From Caldalkalibacillus salinus (GTDB lineage: Bacteria > Bacillota > Bacilli > Caldalkalibacillales > JCM-10596), in the NCBI RefSeq assembly GCF_016745835.1, contig NZ_JAERVL010000015.1:218363-282362 (forward strand): a stretch of 64,000 nucleotides of DNA. Reading direction: 5' to 3'. Position 1 is the stretch's first letter. Each line of letters opens with the position of its first letter. Positions 37,627-46,081 of this stretch are shown here, piece after piece. The notes under the pieces are model-generated. The model was given only the letters and a program-made list of their open reading frames with translations, was not told where the DNA came from and did no database searches. A program made the position numbers and the translations under genes.

Positions 37627-39111
37627 CTAACTCCTGTTCTGTCTACGCTTATATTTCTGTATGGCGACGGTGGTCGCTTCGTAAACTAACTGCCCAATCC
37701 CTCTCCCTAACGGCGTTCCGGAACCTGCATAGGGCGTCGCTGGGCCTTCTTGTGTGGCAGCGATACACATGCTGTCTGTAGACGTCCCGGTTGCGGGGGT
37801 ATGTGTATGTGGGTCATGCACACCCTGGTCAATAACAGCTTTTGTTTTGGCTTCTGATGCTGACATCATGGCATTGACAAAGGCACCGTCCGTTAAGTGT
37901 GTGTCGCAACATATAAACGTGTTAATTGTGCCTACCTGTGACTGTGGGGCGTGGGCTCGTTTAGAAGTGATGTCAACAGCGTTACCAACCCCGGCGGTGA
38001 CAAGGGCTAAATAAGCGATTCCCTCAATCTCTTGTTCTAGAACGACGACATCTTGAAGTTGAACGGCGGTCATCATACCAACGGTGTCTTCCACAGGCCA
38101 TTGTCTTGCCCTTATCCACTGCTGGATATCCGCTACAGGATCAGTACAATCATAGTCCATAGGCACGTGAAAGTTGCATAAATGACGAATCCATTGTAAG
38201 CCACTACCCGTCACACCATTAGAGATCGTGCGAACGGGGGCTTTAAAGTGGACATGGACGCACTCGTCACTTTGGCTAACATGATAAAAGTGGCGGAAGT
38301 GTGTCTCTCTTCCATTTGATTTTCTAGGAGGCGTGAGCATGAATTGCGGGTGTGGCCATTGTGGATGTGAGAAAGACGACACCTTAACGTCGTATGTCTC
38401 TTCTAGGCTTTTCTCCCTTTTTAACTTATGAACAGGTCCGACCTCTTTTAGTTGACCTGCTTTTAATAACCCTACTCGGTCAGAGTAAAGCGCAGCAGTA
38501 TTGAGATCATGTAGGATAGCGAATACGGTTAACCCTTTTTGGCGTTGCCACTCTTTCAAGAGTTGCAGAACGTGAAAGGTATGATGAATATCTAGGTGGT
38601 TGGTCGGCTCATCTAGTAAGACGATCTCGGGCTCTTGCACAAGGGCCTTGGCAAGCAAAACCCGTTGTTTCTCCCCCCCACTCAAAAGTGAGAACCTCTT
38701 TTTCTTATATTGAGACGTTTGAGTCAGATTCAATACTTCTTCTATGACCTGGTTGTCTTTTTTTGTCAAGCTAGGAAACCATCCGCTGAGATAAGGGTAA
38801 CGCCCAAGCGAAACAATTTCTTCTACCGTATAGTCAAAAGCGTGCGTTTGCTCTTGGGTAAGGACGGAGATAAGGCGTGCTTTTTCCTTTTTACTGTAGG
38901 ACTCTAAAGGTTTACGAGCTAACGTCACACTGCCTTCCGTTACGGATAGTGCACCCGTAAGTAGCTTGAACAACGTCGTTTTCCCGCTCCCATTAGGTCC
39001 TAAGAGCGTAAAGAATTCACCCTTCATAATATCTAATGTCACATTTTTTAAGATGGGGGTGTGGTCATAGCCACCCGTTAAACGGTCTATTTTTAATATG
39101 GCGTCACTCAT
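37627..39111 (-). CDS. btuD: Corrinoid ABC ATPase fused to CbiZ amidohydrolase
   Basis: 494-residue fusion. Residues about 1-260 form a vitamin-B12-type ABC ATPase (Walker A GPNGSGKTT, signature LLSGGEKQR, Walker B IVLLDEPTNHLD, switch His ILHDLN). Residues about 280-490 form a CbiZ adenosylcobinamide amidohydrolase domain (SNGVTGSGLQW, VTAGVGNAVD, TEGPATPYAGSGTPLGRGIG-like end), which removes the aminopropanol group from salvaged cobinamides to give cobyric acid. The same fusion is known in B. subtilis YvrA. Overlaps btuC by 8 nt. It couples uptake to remodelling; the downstream cbiB and cobD rebuild the side chain. Confidence 0.92.
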   Translation of the reverse strand: MSDAILKIDRLTGGYDHTPILKNVTLDIMKGEFFTLLGPNGSGKTTLFKLLTGALSVTEGSVTLARKPLESYSKKEKARLISVLTQEQTHAFDYTVEEIVSLGRYPYLSGWFPSLTKKDNQVIEEVLNLTQTSQYKKKRFSLLSGGEKQRVLLAKALVQEPEIVLLDEPTNHLDIHHTFHVLQLLKEWQRQKGLTVFAILHDLNTAALYSDRVGLLKAGQLKEVGPVHKLKREKSLEETYDVKVSSFSHPQWPHPQFMLTPPRKSNGRETHFRHFYHVSQSDECVHVHFKAPVRTISNGVTGSGLQWIRHLCNFHVPMDYDCTDPVADIQQWIRARQWPVEDTVGMMTAVQLQDVVVLEQEIEGIAYLALVTAGVGNAVDITSKRAHAPQSQVGTINTFICCDTHLTDGAFVNAMMSASEAKTKAVIDQGVHDPHTHTPATGTSTDSMCIAATQEGPATPYAGSGTPLGRGIGQLVYEATTVAIQKYKRRQNRS

Positions 39112-40189
39112 GATTTGTCCTCACCACTTTCTCCCGATAGAGTAATAGCGCAAAAACGGGAGCCCCTATCAGAGCTGTAATTACGCCGATGGGTAACTCT
39201 TGTGGGGCGATAACCGTCCTAGATATAAGATCCGCTAGCGTTAAGAAAGAGGCGCCTACCAACAAGGATAAGGGTAAAACATGCTTATGATTGGGTCCTA
39301 CGACGAGACGTACCAGGTGAGGAATGACGAGTCCGACAAAGCCAATCATACCCGAAACGGCCACACAAGCACCTGTCAATAGAGCAGCCCCCAATAGAAT
39401 CCAGCGCTTCTTCTCCTGGACAGCAACCCCGATATTTTGAGCTGCTTCCTCACCCATAGATAATGCGTTAAGCTCACGTGTGTGCATGAGCAACAGAACG
39501 GTCCCCACGATAAAAAAAGGAAACACCAGTTGGACATAGGGCCATTTTCTCATCCCTAAATTCCCCATTAACCAGAATAAAATCTGCCGTAATTCCTCTC
39601 CACTAAGAGCGATCACTAAGGCGATAATCGCACTGATAAAAGAACTCATAATAATACCGGCCAAAATAAGGGTCTCTACACTTAGAGTCGGACTCACGAA
39701 CCGCGTCAATCCGTAAACGAGCATTAAAGCAAGTAGCCCACCTACAATGGCCACAACGGGCAAGGTGAATGTGCCCAGTCCAAATAATGTGAACTGGAAA
39801 AAGAGCACACTCACAGCTCCTAGTGCAGCCCCAGAAGATACACCTATCGTGTAGGGGTCTGCAAGTGGGTTACGTAACAACCCTTGGAACGCTGCGCCGG
39901 CTAAAGCTAACGCTGCGCCAACGATCGTTGCTAGCAACACACGAGGCAAGCGTATATCCCAGATGATAGCTTCTACATTTGCCGGTACAGGCGTTGCACT
40001 CGACACCCCTAGTAACTTGCTATCTAACACTTGTAGAATCATCGGGATGGGGATATAGACACTACTCACAGATAAACCAAGAAGGGCTGTACCTAGTACA
40101 AACCCTCCACAAAATAAATACAACCCTATAAGCTTATTCGCCGAATACTTCTGGATAAATGATTGTTGCAAGTGTTTCCACCCCGTCAA
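39104..40189 (-). CDS. btuC: Corrinoid ABC transporter permease
   Basis: FecCD/BtuC-type permease, 361 residues with about nine to ten membrane helices; family blocks IWDIRLPRVLLATIVGAALALAG, FQGLLRNPLADPYTIGVSSGA and GMIGFVGLVIPHLVR. The frame starts at TTG 40189 inside the btuF 3' end (56-nt overlap); another TTG at 40171 behind GGGGTGG is an alternative. Works with the neighbouring BtuF and BtuD-CbiZ. Confidence 0.9.
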   Translation of the reverse strand: MTGWKHLQQSFIQKYSANKLIGLYLFCGGFVLGTALLGLSVSSVYIPIPMILQVLDSKLLGVSSATPVPANVEAIIWDIRLPRVLLATIVGAALALAGAAFQGLLRNPLADPYTIGVSSGAALGAVSVLFFQFTLFGLGTFTLPVVAIVGGLLALMLVYGLTRFVSPTLSVETLILAGIIMSSFISAIIALVIALSGEELRQILFWLMGNLGMRKWPYVQLVFPFFIVGTVLLLMHTRELNALSMGEEAAQNIGVAVQEKKRWILLGAALLTGACVAVSGMIGFVGLVIPHLVRLVVGPNHKHVLPLSLLVGASFLTLADLISRTVIAPQELPIGVITALIGAPVFALLLYREKVVRTNHE

Positions 40190-41153
40190 CCAAACGCGGT
40201 CCTGGTCTCGTTACCGTGTCGTTGTCTACATCATAAACACGTTCATTTTCTATCGCAGGAATGTGAGCCCAACCTTCTCGGCCAAGCACTTCTTCCTTGG
40301 GTTGTTCAACATAGTAACCATAAGTTGTGACAATTACATCGGGATTTAACTCTACAATTTCTTCTTCTGTTAGATTTGGCCAGCCTTCTAAATGTCCAGC
40401 TGCGTTTTCAGCGTTGATATACTCTAGCATTTCGTGAATAAATGTACCGCTACCGCTTGTAAATATATCTGGCGCAGGTGAAATCTCCACCCACACTCGT
40501 GCTTCTTCATCAATGCTATCAGCTTTTTCAGTGATAGACGTCAACTTCTCTTTCATGTTATCGACGACTTCTTCCGCACGTTCAACCGTTCCAGTCGCCT
40601 GCGCAATAAGTTCGATACTCTCATACGCTTCTTCAAAAGAGCTAGCGTCTGCCACAACGAGTACATTGATCCCAGCTTCTCTGAATGTGTCTAAGACATC
40701 CGGAGATTGATTATGTAAATGTTCTGAAGCCAGCAAAAGGTCTGGTGCCATCATCAATACTGTCTCTTCATCGACATCCATGTCTCCAACTTTGTCAACG
40801 TCTAGGGCTTCCTCAGGATAATTGCACCATTCTGAGACCCCAATCATTTTGTCGCCTAAGCCTAGAGCGTACGCAATCTCTGTATTACTAGGCAATGTGG
40901 ATACAATCGTCTGTGGCTCTTCTTCCAATGTCAGCTCGTTACCGACACCATCCGTCATTGTAAGTGGATAACCAACGTCTTGAGACCCACCTGTCTCTGT
41001 TTGTTCTTCCTCTTGTCCTTCTTCCTGGGATGTGCCTTCTAAATCACTGGCTACATCTTCTGCACCACAACCTGTCATCATAAGGGCGAATGATAATAAT
41101 AATGCTAGGAACAAACCTTTTGCTTGCCCATGTTTACCTAATACTCTTGCCAT
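40134..41153 (-). CDS. btuF: Corrinoid-binding lipoprotein
   Basis: Substrate-binding lipoprotein of the B12/cobinamide importer, 339 residues. Signal peptide with lipobox MTGC, acidic/Ser linker (EEGQEEEQTETGGS), then two lobes of the BtuF/FhuD fold (VSTLPSNTEIAYALGLGDKMIGVSEWCNYP). ATG 41153 follows GGAG by 8 nt; a GTG three codons upstream is less likely. First gene of the ten-gene operon, behind the cobalamin riboswitch. Confidence 0.92.
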   Translation of the reverse strand: MARVLGKHGQAKGLFLALLLSFALMMTGCGAEDVASDLEGTSQEEGQEEEQTETGGSQDVGYPLTMTDGVGNELTLEEEPQTIVSTLPSNTEIAYALGLGDKMIGVSEWCNYPEEALDVDKVGDMDVDEETVLMMAPDLLLASEHLHNQSPDVLDTFREAGINVLVVADASSFEEAYESIELIAQATGTVERAEEVVDNMKEKLTSITEKADSIDEEARVWVEISPAPDIFTSGSGTFIHEMLEYINAENAAGHLEGWPNLTEEEIVELNPDVIVTTYGYYVEQPKEEVLGREGWAHIPAIENERVYDVDNDTVTRPGPRLVDGVETLATIIYPEVFGE

Positions 41154-41226
41154 TGTCTTCACTCCTTCAGTAGTCTATCATTCTAGTTCACTAAGACATC
41201 GCTTGATGTTGACGCACACAAAAAAA

Positions 41227-41253
41227 CACCTTTCCATTCAGGAGGAAAAGGCG
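41227..41253 (-). terminator. Terminator in the btuF leader
   Basis: CGCCTTTTCC/GGAAAGGTG (one bulge, one G-T pair) followed by seven T on the minus strand, between riboswitch and btuF. Probably the expression platform of the riboswitch. Confidence 0.7.
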
Positions 41254-41389
41254 TGAGCTCATAAAGGGATTGAAAGACCTTATCTGTACTTATAGACCAT
41301 CATAAAGTGAGGTCTATGCTATTAAGAGATAAAAAAGGTCCACCGTTCTCTTTAAGCTTCCTTTTCCCCGAAGGAACTTAAATCTCCCC

Positions 41390-41540
41390 CATATAGGCAG
41401 GTCTCCTGACTTACGCTTCCATGCGCCATCCTCCCCTTCCCGTGCAACGCACAGTGGGTCATGAGGAACGCTCAGCGAATACAGTGGCGGGACCGTGCTG
41501 GATTCTCACCAGTCTTCCCTTTTCACCTTATAGTGTTGAT
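41390..41540 (-). promoter_or_regulatory. Cobalamin riboswitch
   Basis: Minus strand contains the cobalamin element signatures: AAAAGGGAA, GGTGAGAATCCAGCACGG, CCCGCCACTG (B12 box region) and the distal AGTCAGGAGACCTGCC. It controls the btuF-pduO operon; high adenosylcobalamin should favour the terminator at 41227. Boundaries are approximate. Confidence 0.92.
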
Positions 41541-41658
41541 ACAGGTTCAGCAGTATTCTGCCCAAAAATGTTAAACGCTATAAGGAACCTATAGGGTCTA
41601 TCTTATGTTTATGAATAAACGCGACATACTCGTTCGCTGCGTCTTTTTGTGTACTCTC

Positions 41659-41688
41659 ATTATACTCGAAACGAATAAGGAATGTAAA
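41659..41688 (-). promoter_or_regulatory. Sigma-A promoter of the corrinoid operon
   Basis: TTTACA (41683-41688), 18-nt spacer, TATAAT (41659-41664), upstream of the cobalamin riboswitch. Confidence 0.65.
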
Positions 41689-41746
41689 TCTATTATAACG
41701 TTGATATATCCTTCTACTTCCTTAATTGTATCGCTACCTTAAAAGG

Positions 41747-42547
41747 TTATGAATCATGAACCGTGACAGAGATATGATAACCCGCGTATTTTTTCATATT
41801 AATGACGCCATTTTCTAAGATCAGATATTGTCCTTTAATGCCGATTAAGCGATCTTCAATACAAGGCGTTTTATCTAAATTGTATGATTTGATCTTATCG
41901 ATCTGCTCTAATTGGGGATAAACAATCGCGATCACTTCTTCTTCCCGCAGTAGGAAAGGGTGGAATACCTCAGGTACTTTCTTCAAAATATCTTGACGTA
42001 CCTGTTCAAGACTCACGTCCGGCAACTCGCCTTTCAACATCTTTCTCCAGTTCGTTTTATCAGCTATGTATTCACTTAAAGCCACTTCCAATTCACCAGC
42101 CATCTTCCTCGTGGGTAGCTCGGCAACAGGAACAGCGTAACTAGCCCCCTGGTCCCCCCAGCGTTTTAATTCATTCCCCTTTCGAGTAAGGCCAACTTTA
42201 ACATCACTACTGACTGCCAAGTAAACGTAATGGGGAACCATGCAATGCTGTTCACCCCATGCTGCATCCCTACACGTTCCTTGTTCAAAGTGACATTCGT
42301 GAGGTTTGACAATACAGAGGTCGTTCTCAGGTCTATTTTTAAAACACGGGTAACAGGCACCATTATTAAAGCTCTTTTTTATTTTTCTCCCGCAATAGAC
42401 ACATTCGATGTGCCCCGCAAATTGAATACTGACCGTTTGATTTAAGGCATCATTCATGAATAATGACGCATCTTTAAACGCCAGCGTGTAGTTTAATGGC
42501 TCTTCATATTCGTGCTTCAAGCCTTTAAGCATCCCTGTTGCGATCAT
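41747..42547 (-). CDS. DUF2797 domain protein
   Basis: 266 residues. A cysteine cluster IECVYCGRKIKKSFNNGACYPCF plus CHFEQGTC suggests a zinc-binding core, followed by a YLAVSSDVKVGLTR block that resembles GIY-YIG/T5orf172-type nuclease beginnings; this is the layout of DUF2797, whose function is unknown. The ATG at 42547 is chosen because AAGGAG lies 10 nt upstream; the longer open frame only crosses repeats of the upstream MFS gene. Confidence 0.8.
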   Translation of the reverse strand: MIATGMLKGLKHEYEEPLNYTLAFKDASLFMNDALNQTVSIQFAGHIECVYCGRKIKKSFNNGACYPCFKNRPENDLCIVKPHECHFEQGTCRDAAWGEQHCMVPHYVYLAVSSDVKVGLTRKGNELKRWGDQGASYAVPVAELPTRKMAGELEVALSEYIADKTNWRKMLKGELPDVSLEQVRQDILKKVPEVFHPFLLREEEVIAIVYPQLEQIDKIKSYNLDKTPCIEDRLIGIKGQYLILENGVINMKKYAGYHISVTVHDS

Positions 42548-42602
42548 TGCTTTTACACTCCTTCCCATAGGTATCAATGATGAGACTGTCTGTTGACTTG
42601 AC

Positions 42603-42680
42603 CTATCTTGAATATCCTTGAAAATCTTGAACATCCTTAATATCTTGTACATCCTTAATATCTTGTACATCCTCTATATC
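42603..42680 (-). repeat. 18-bp tandem repeat at the 3' end of the MFS gene
   Basis: GATGTACAAGATATTAAG repeated about three times with drift, encoding DVQDIK units. In another frame it gives the spurious N-terminal extension of the DUF2797 gene. Confidence 0.8.
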
Positions 42681-43844
42681 ATGTTCTCTAAAGATGAGAC
42701 CTGACGTTATCAAAATGAGTAACATGCCACAAATGGCATAATAAATGCTCCCCTCGGCAACGGTATCGATTAATATTCCCCCTACTAAAGGACCTGTCAT
42801 ACTCCCTACAGCAAAGAAAACACCTGCCATCACATTGCCCGTTGGTAATAGACTTTTGGGTAAAAGATCTGCCATATACGTAATACCGAGTGAGAATATG
42901 GAGCCGATGCATGCACCAGCGAAGGTGAAAGCCACTAACAATGCAACCTTATTAGATTCGACGATGCTCGCGATCCCAAAAAAGAGTAAACCTAGTAACA
43001 TCACGATTAATAGTATATTCTTTCTACCATATCGGTCACTGAGCACACCTAGGGGCAATTGCGTGACTAAACTTCCGATTACAAAAGCCGGAAGTAGTAT
43101 AGAGACCCACTCAACCGTTATACCAGATCGAAGGGCATATACGGGATAGTTGCCATGCAAAGACGCCTCTAGAAAGCCGTACCCAAAAGGCGGCAATAAA
43201 GGGAACCAGCTCAAACGTAAAACGGTCTTATATTTATCCCAAGTGCCGTATCCTGCACCTGTTTCAATTTCATTATCTGGCCATTCATTACGCAAACGTA
43301 GCAAAAATAACCATGCCAGCGCACTTGTAGCAGAAGCGACGATAAAAGGGAGAAACTCACTGATGTCTAAGAGCCTCGTCATCAACGGACCGATACCAAA
43401 ACCAGCTCCAAAAGCAAGACCGTAGATGGCGATATTTCGCCCCCTCTTCTCCTTTGTACTAGTGGAGGTGATCCACACCTGCGTGGCAAAATGGAGCATG
43501 TTATCCCCTATACCGACAATGACTCTTAGGACAAACCAAAACCAAAACGCCTGCCATATAGGGAACAAAAGCATAGACCCTACCACTAAAAACAAACCAA
43601 TGATGATCACCGGTTTATAACCGTAACGGCGCACAGGTTTCTCTATAAAAGGAGAGGCGATTAATATCCCTATATATAAAGCTGCAGCATTTAAGCCATT
43701 ATATGCAGCCGGCACACCGATGCTCTCCAGCATAACAGCTAAAACGGGTAGCAGCATCCCTTGAGAAAATCCGGCAATCCCCACCATAATAATAAGTAAC
43801 CAAAAACGGTATTGGGCATTGTTCCTATCCTTTACCCGGTTCAT
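42603..43844 (-). CDS. MFS transporter with C-terminal hexapeptide repeat
   Basis: 413 residues, about 12 membrane helices, with the loop motif GVLSDRYGRKN between helices 8 and 9 and FIEKPVRRYGYK after helix 2. Resembles multidrug-type exporters; substrate unknown. After the last helix the protein ends in about three copies of DVQDIK. GAGGGAG precedes the ATG. A leader ORF (43926-44021) and a terminator (43874-43906) precede the gene, suggesting attenuation control. Confidence 0.8.
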   Translation of the reverse strand: MNRVKDRNNAQYRFWLLIIMVGIAGFSQGMLLPVLAVMLESIGVPAAYNGLNAAALYIGILIASPFIEKPVRRYGYKPVIIIGLFLVVGSMLLFPIWQAFWFWFVLRVIVGIGDNMLHFATQVWITSTSTKEKRGRNIAIYGLAFGAGFGIGPLMTRLLDISEFLPFIVASATSALAWLFLLRLRNEWPDNEIETGAGYGTWDKYKTVLRLSWFPLLPPFGYGFLEASLHGNYPVYALRSGITVEWVSILLPAFVIGSLVTQLPLGVLSDRYGRKNILLIVMLLGLLFFGIASIVESNKVALLVAFTFAGACIGSIFSLGITYMADLLPKSLLPTGNVMAGVFFAVGSMTGPLVGGILIDTVAEGSIYYAICGMLLILITSGLIFREHDIEDVQDIKDVQDIKDVQDFQGYSR

Positions 43845-43873
43845 ACGACACTCCCTCTTCGCTCTAATTTGGC

Positions 43874-43906
43874 AAAAAAAAGCCCCGAAGAAACTAAGTC
43901 TTCAGG
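43874..43906 (-). terminator. Terminator in the MFS gene leader
   Basis: CCTGAAGA/TCTTCGGG stem (one G-T pair) followed by GC and eight T on the minus strand. It lies 30 nt before the MFS start and after the leader ORF, so it is likely an attenuator. Confidence 0.65.
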
Positions 43907-43925
43907 TATCATGAGACCATTTGCA

Positions 43926-44021
43926 CTACGGAAAACTAATTCTATCTCTTTTAATACTTCCGTCTAGGTGTTTAATCTTGATGTGAAGCGAAGTCTCTTC
44001 AGTTTTGTTTTTGTTTAACAT
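43926..44021 (-). CDS. Putative 31-codon leader peptide
   Basis: ATG behind GGGGG (7 nt), 31 codons, beginning MLNKNKTEETSLHIK, stop TAG. It lies between a possible promoter region and the attenuator-like hairpin. The segment CTGAAGAGAC inside it resembles the 5' arm of the terminator and could compete for the 3' arm, as in ribosome-mediated attenuation of antibiotic-resistance genes. Not matched to any known leader peptide. The remaining sequence from 44022 to 44425 shows no further gene. Confidence 0.45.
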   Translation of the reverse strand: MLNKNKTEETSLHIKIKHLDGSIKRDRISFP

Positions 44022-44425
44022 CTTGCATACCCCCATCACATTTGGCACAGGTATACATTAATAATATATCAAATTCTTTTATTGACGTCTATTTATCTGT
44101 TTTAATAGTGTATTGAAAATCATCTAGGCCTTAACAGCATTAGTCGTGAATAACCTTCATCACTTGATCCCCCCCCGTAAAGAATAGGACCTAAGTCTTA
44201 AGCAACACGTATACACCTTGAAGCTTGACGTCTCCTTTTTCTATCATTGTTGAATGATGTCGAATGATTTTAAGTTTCTATATCGCCATTTTTCACCTCT
44301 TGACCTCACTTTTCTATCCTATCCTACCATGTTCCTATTTTTTTGATTGCCCCCTGAAAGATTAAGAAAGGACCGAAACTTTATAGTGCAAAAAACAAAA
44401 TGGGTATTTGGGAGGTCAAATTAAA

Positions 44426-46000
44426 ATGAAAAAACATATTATTGCTGCATTGGCACTGATCATGGTGTTCTCATCACCAATGGCCGCATTCGCAGATGAA
44501 TCTACAGAAACGACACAAGAGGTAGAGGTCACACAAGAAACGACAGAACAACAACATGAAGATGCGGAGTCACTGCTTGCAGAACTAAGCGAACTTGCTG
44601 AAAGTGTTGAAGGAACAGATGAAAGTGATGTAGACGAAGAAGAAATTTCAGTTGATTCACCAGATTCCTTTATGTACAAAGTGAAAAGATTATATGAAGA
44701 TTTTGAGATGATTGTCACTTTTAAAGAGGAAAGCAAACTAGAATTATACATTGAAAATGCACAAAAAAGATTACTAGAATTACAAACCCTTGAGGAAGAA
44801 CTTCAACCAGAGTTCTCTGCGGAACTATACGACGAGTTTATCGAAAACCTTGAAGAAGCACTGAAACTGACAGTTGCATTACAAGAACAAGAAAAAGAAG
44901 TTGTAGAACCATTAGTCGAAAAACTTGACGAGGTTGTATCTGATGGAGAAGACATCGTCATGCAAATGGAAGAAGAGATCTTCGTTCAGGATGAAGAAGA
45001 TGCTACTGAAGAGGTAGAGTCTGATGAAGACTTTGACTTAGAATATGTAGTACCAGCTGTTGTCGCTCATATCGATGTCGAGATTATTAGAGAGTTAAGA
45101 GCAGAAGGATTCGGGTTCGGTCAGATCGCTCAAATCGTATCTATGTCTGAATTAAGCGGTGAAGACCTTGACGTTGTCGTAGAAATGGTTCACGAACATA
45201 AAGGTATGGGTAAAGTGGCTAAGATGCTCGGATTACACCCAGGAAACCTTATTAAACGAGGTAAAGTAGCGATGGCTGAAGGTGAGGAAGAAGACGCTAC
45301 AGAAGAGGAAGAGGCGACAGAAGAAGAAGACGCTACTGAAGAAGATGAGGAAGCTACAGAAGAAGAAGACGCTACTGAAGAAGACGAGGAAGCTACAGAA
45401 GAGGAAGACGCTACTGAAGAAGACGAGGAAGCTACAGAAGAGGAAGACGCTACTGAAGAAGACGAGGAAGCTACAGAAGATGAAGACGCTACTGAAGAAG
45501 ATGAGGAAGAAGAAACGGACGAAGAGTATGTTAAATTACCAGCCGTGGTTGCCCACATCGATGTAGAAATTGTACAAGAGTTACGCTCATTTGGATTCGG
45601 ATATGGACAAATCGCTAAAATTGTAGCGATGGCTGAACTTAGTGACGATGCTGACCTTGTAGATGTTGTACAACTCGTCATCGAACACAGAGGTATGGGT
45701 AAAGTCGCTAAGATGCTAGACCTTCACCCAGGTAACCTTATCAAGCGTGGTAAAATTGCGATGCTAGAAAGACAAGCCCTGGAAGATGAAGAAGATGACA
45801 GCTCTGATGCAGAGTTAACAACAGAGGAAGATGAAGAAATCAAGGTTTCTAACAAAAACAAAGGTAATAACGGTATTGGAAACGGCAACGGCAAGAACAA
45901 AGACAAAGGCAATAAAGGTAAAGGAAATGGCAACGGCAAGAACAAAAACAAAGGCAATAATGGTAAAGGAAATGGCAACGGCAAGAACAAAAACAAATAA
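44426..46000 (+). CDS. Secreted acidic repeat protein with DUF5667-like domain
   Basis: 524 residues. Signal peptide (KKHIIAALALIMVFSSPMAAFA), a DUF5667-like domain (about 75-175: SPDSFMYKVKRLYEDFEMIVTF), then two copies of a roughly 75-residue module beginning PAVVAHIDVEI and ending HPGNLIKRGK, separated by an acidic array of ATEEDEEATEEED units. The C-terminus is a Lys/Asn/Gly-rich tail (KGNGNGKNKNK). No membrane anchor or sortase motif is seen. ATG 44426 follows GGAGG by 10 nt; the TTG at 44408 lies in the ribosome site. Function unknown; the charge pattern suits an exported protein in salty or alkaline surroundings. Confidence 0.8.
   Translation: MKKHIIAALALIMVFSSPMAAFADESTETTQEVEVTQETTEQQHEDAESLLAELSELAESVEGTDESDVDEEEISVDSPDSFMYKVKRLYEDFEMIVTFKEESKLELYIENAQKRLLELQTLEEELQPEFSAELYDEFIENLEEALKLTVALQEQEKEVVEPLVEKLDEVVSDGEDIVMQMEEEIFVQDEEDATEEVESDEDFDLEYVVPAVVAHIDVEIIRELRAEGFGFGQIAQIVSMSELSGEDLDVVVEMVHEHKGMGKVAKMLGLHPGNLIKRGKVAMAEGEEEDATEEEEATEEEDATEEDEEATEEEDATEEDEEATEEEDATEEDEEATEEEDATEEDEEATEDEDATEEDEEEETDEEYVKLPAVVAHIDVEIVQELRSFGFGYGQIAKIVAMAELSDDADLVDVVQLVIEHRGMGKVAKMLDLHPGNLIKRGKIAMLERQALEDEEDDSSDAELTTEEDEEIKVSNKNKGNNGIGNGNGKNKDKGNKGKGNGNGKNKNKGNNGKGNGNGKNKNK
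45290..45515 (+). repeat. 39-bp tandem repeats encoding the acidic array
   Basis: About five copies of a 39-bp unit containing GAAGACGCTACTGAAGAAGA and GAGGAAGCTACAGAAGA, coding 13-residue ATEEDEEATEEED units. High identity between copies suggests recent expansion and likely length variation between strains. Confidence 0.85.
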
Positions 46001-46015
46001 TATCATCCAGTGAAC

Positions 46016-46049
46016 AAAAAGGAAGCGCCTCGATGGGCGCTTCCTTTTT
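46016..46049. terminator. Terminator between secreted protein and symporter genes
   Basis: AAAAAGGAAGCGCC/GGCGCTTCCTTTTT, perfect 14-bp stem with a 6-nt loop, between convergent genes; works in both directions. Confidence 0.9.
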
Positions 46050-46081
46050 GTTCTTCTTTTACTTAGTGATTGAACCTGCGA

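Noticed and set aside
45190..45681. 163-codon Ser/Val/Ala-rich frame opposite the acidic protein gene
   Set aside because: Antisense shadow of the GAA/GAC-rich repeats; no ribosome site and extreme low complexity.
45845..46000. Repeats at the end of the secreted protein gene as a CRISPR-like array
   Set aside because: They are in-frame coding repeats of irregular length without unique spacers.
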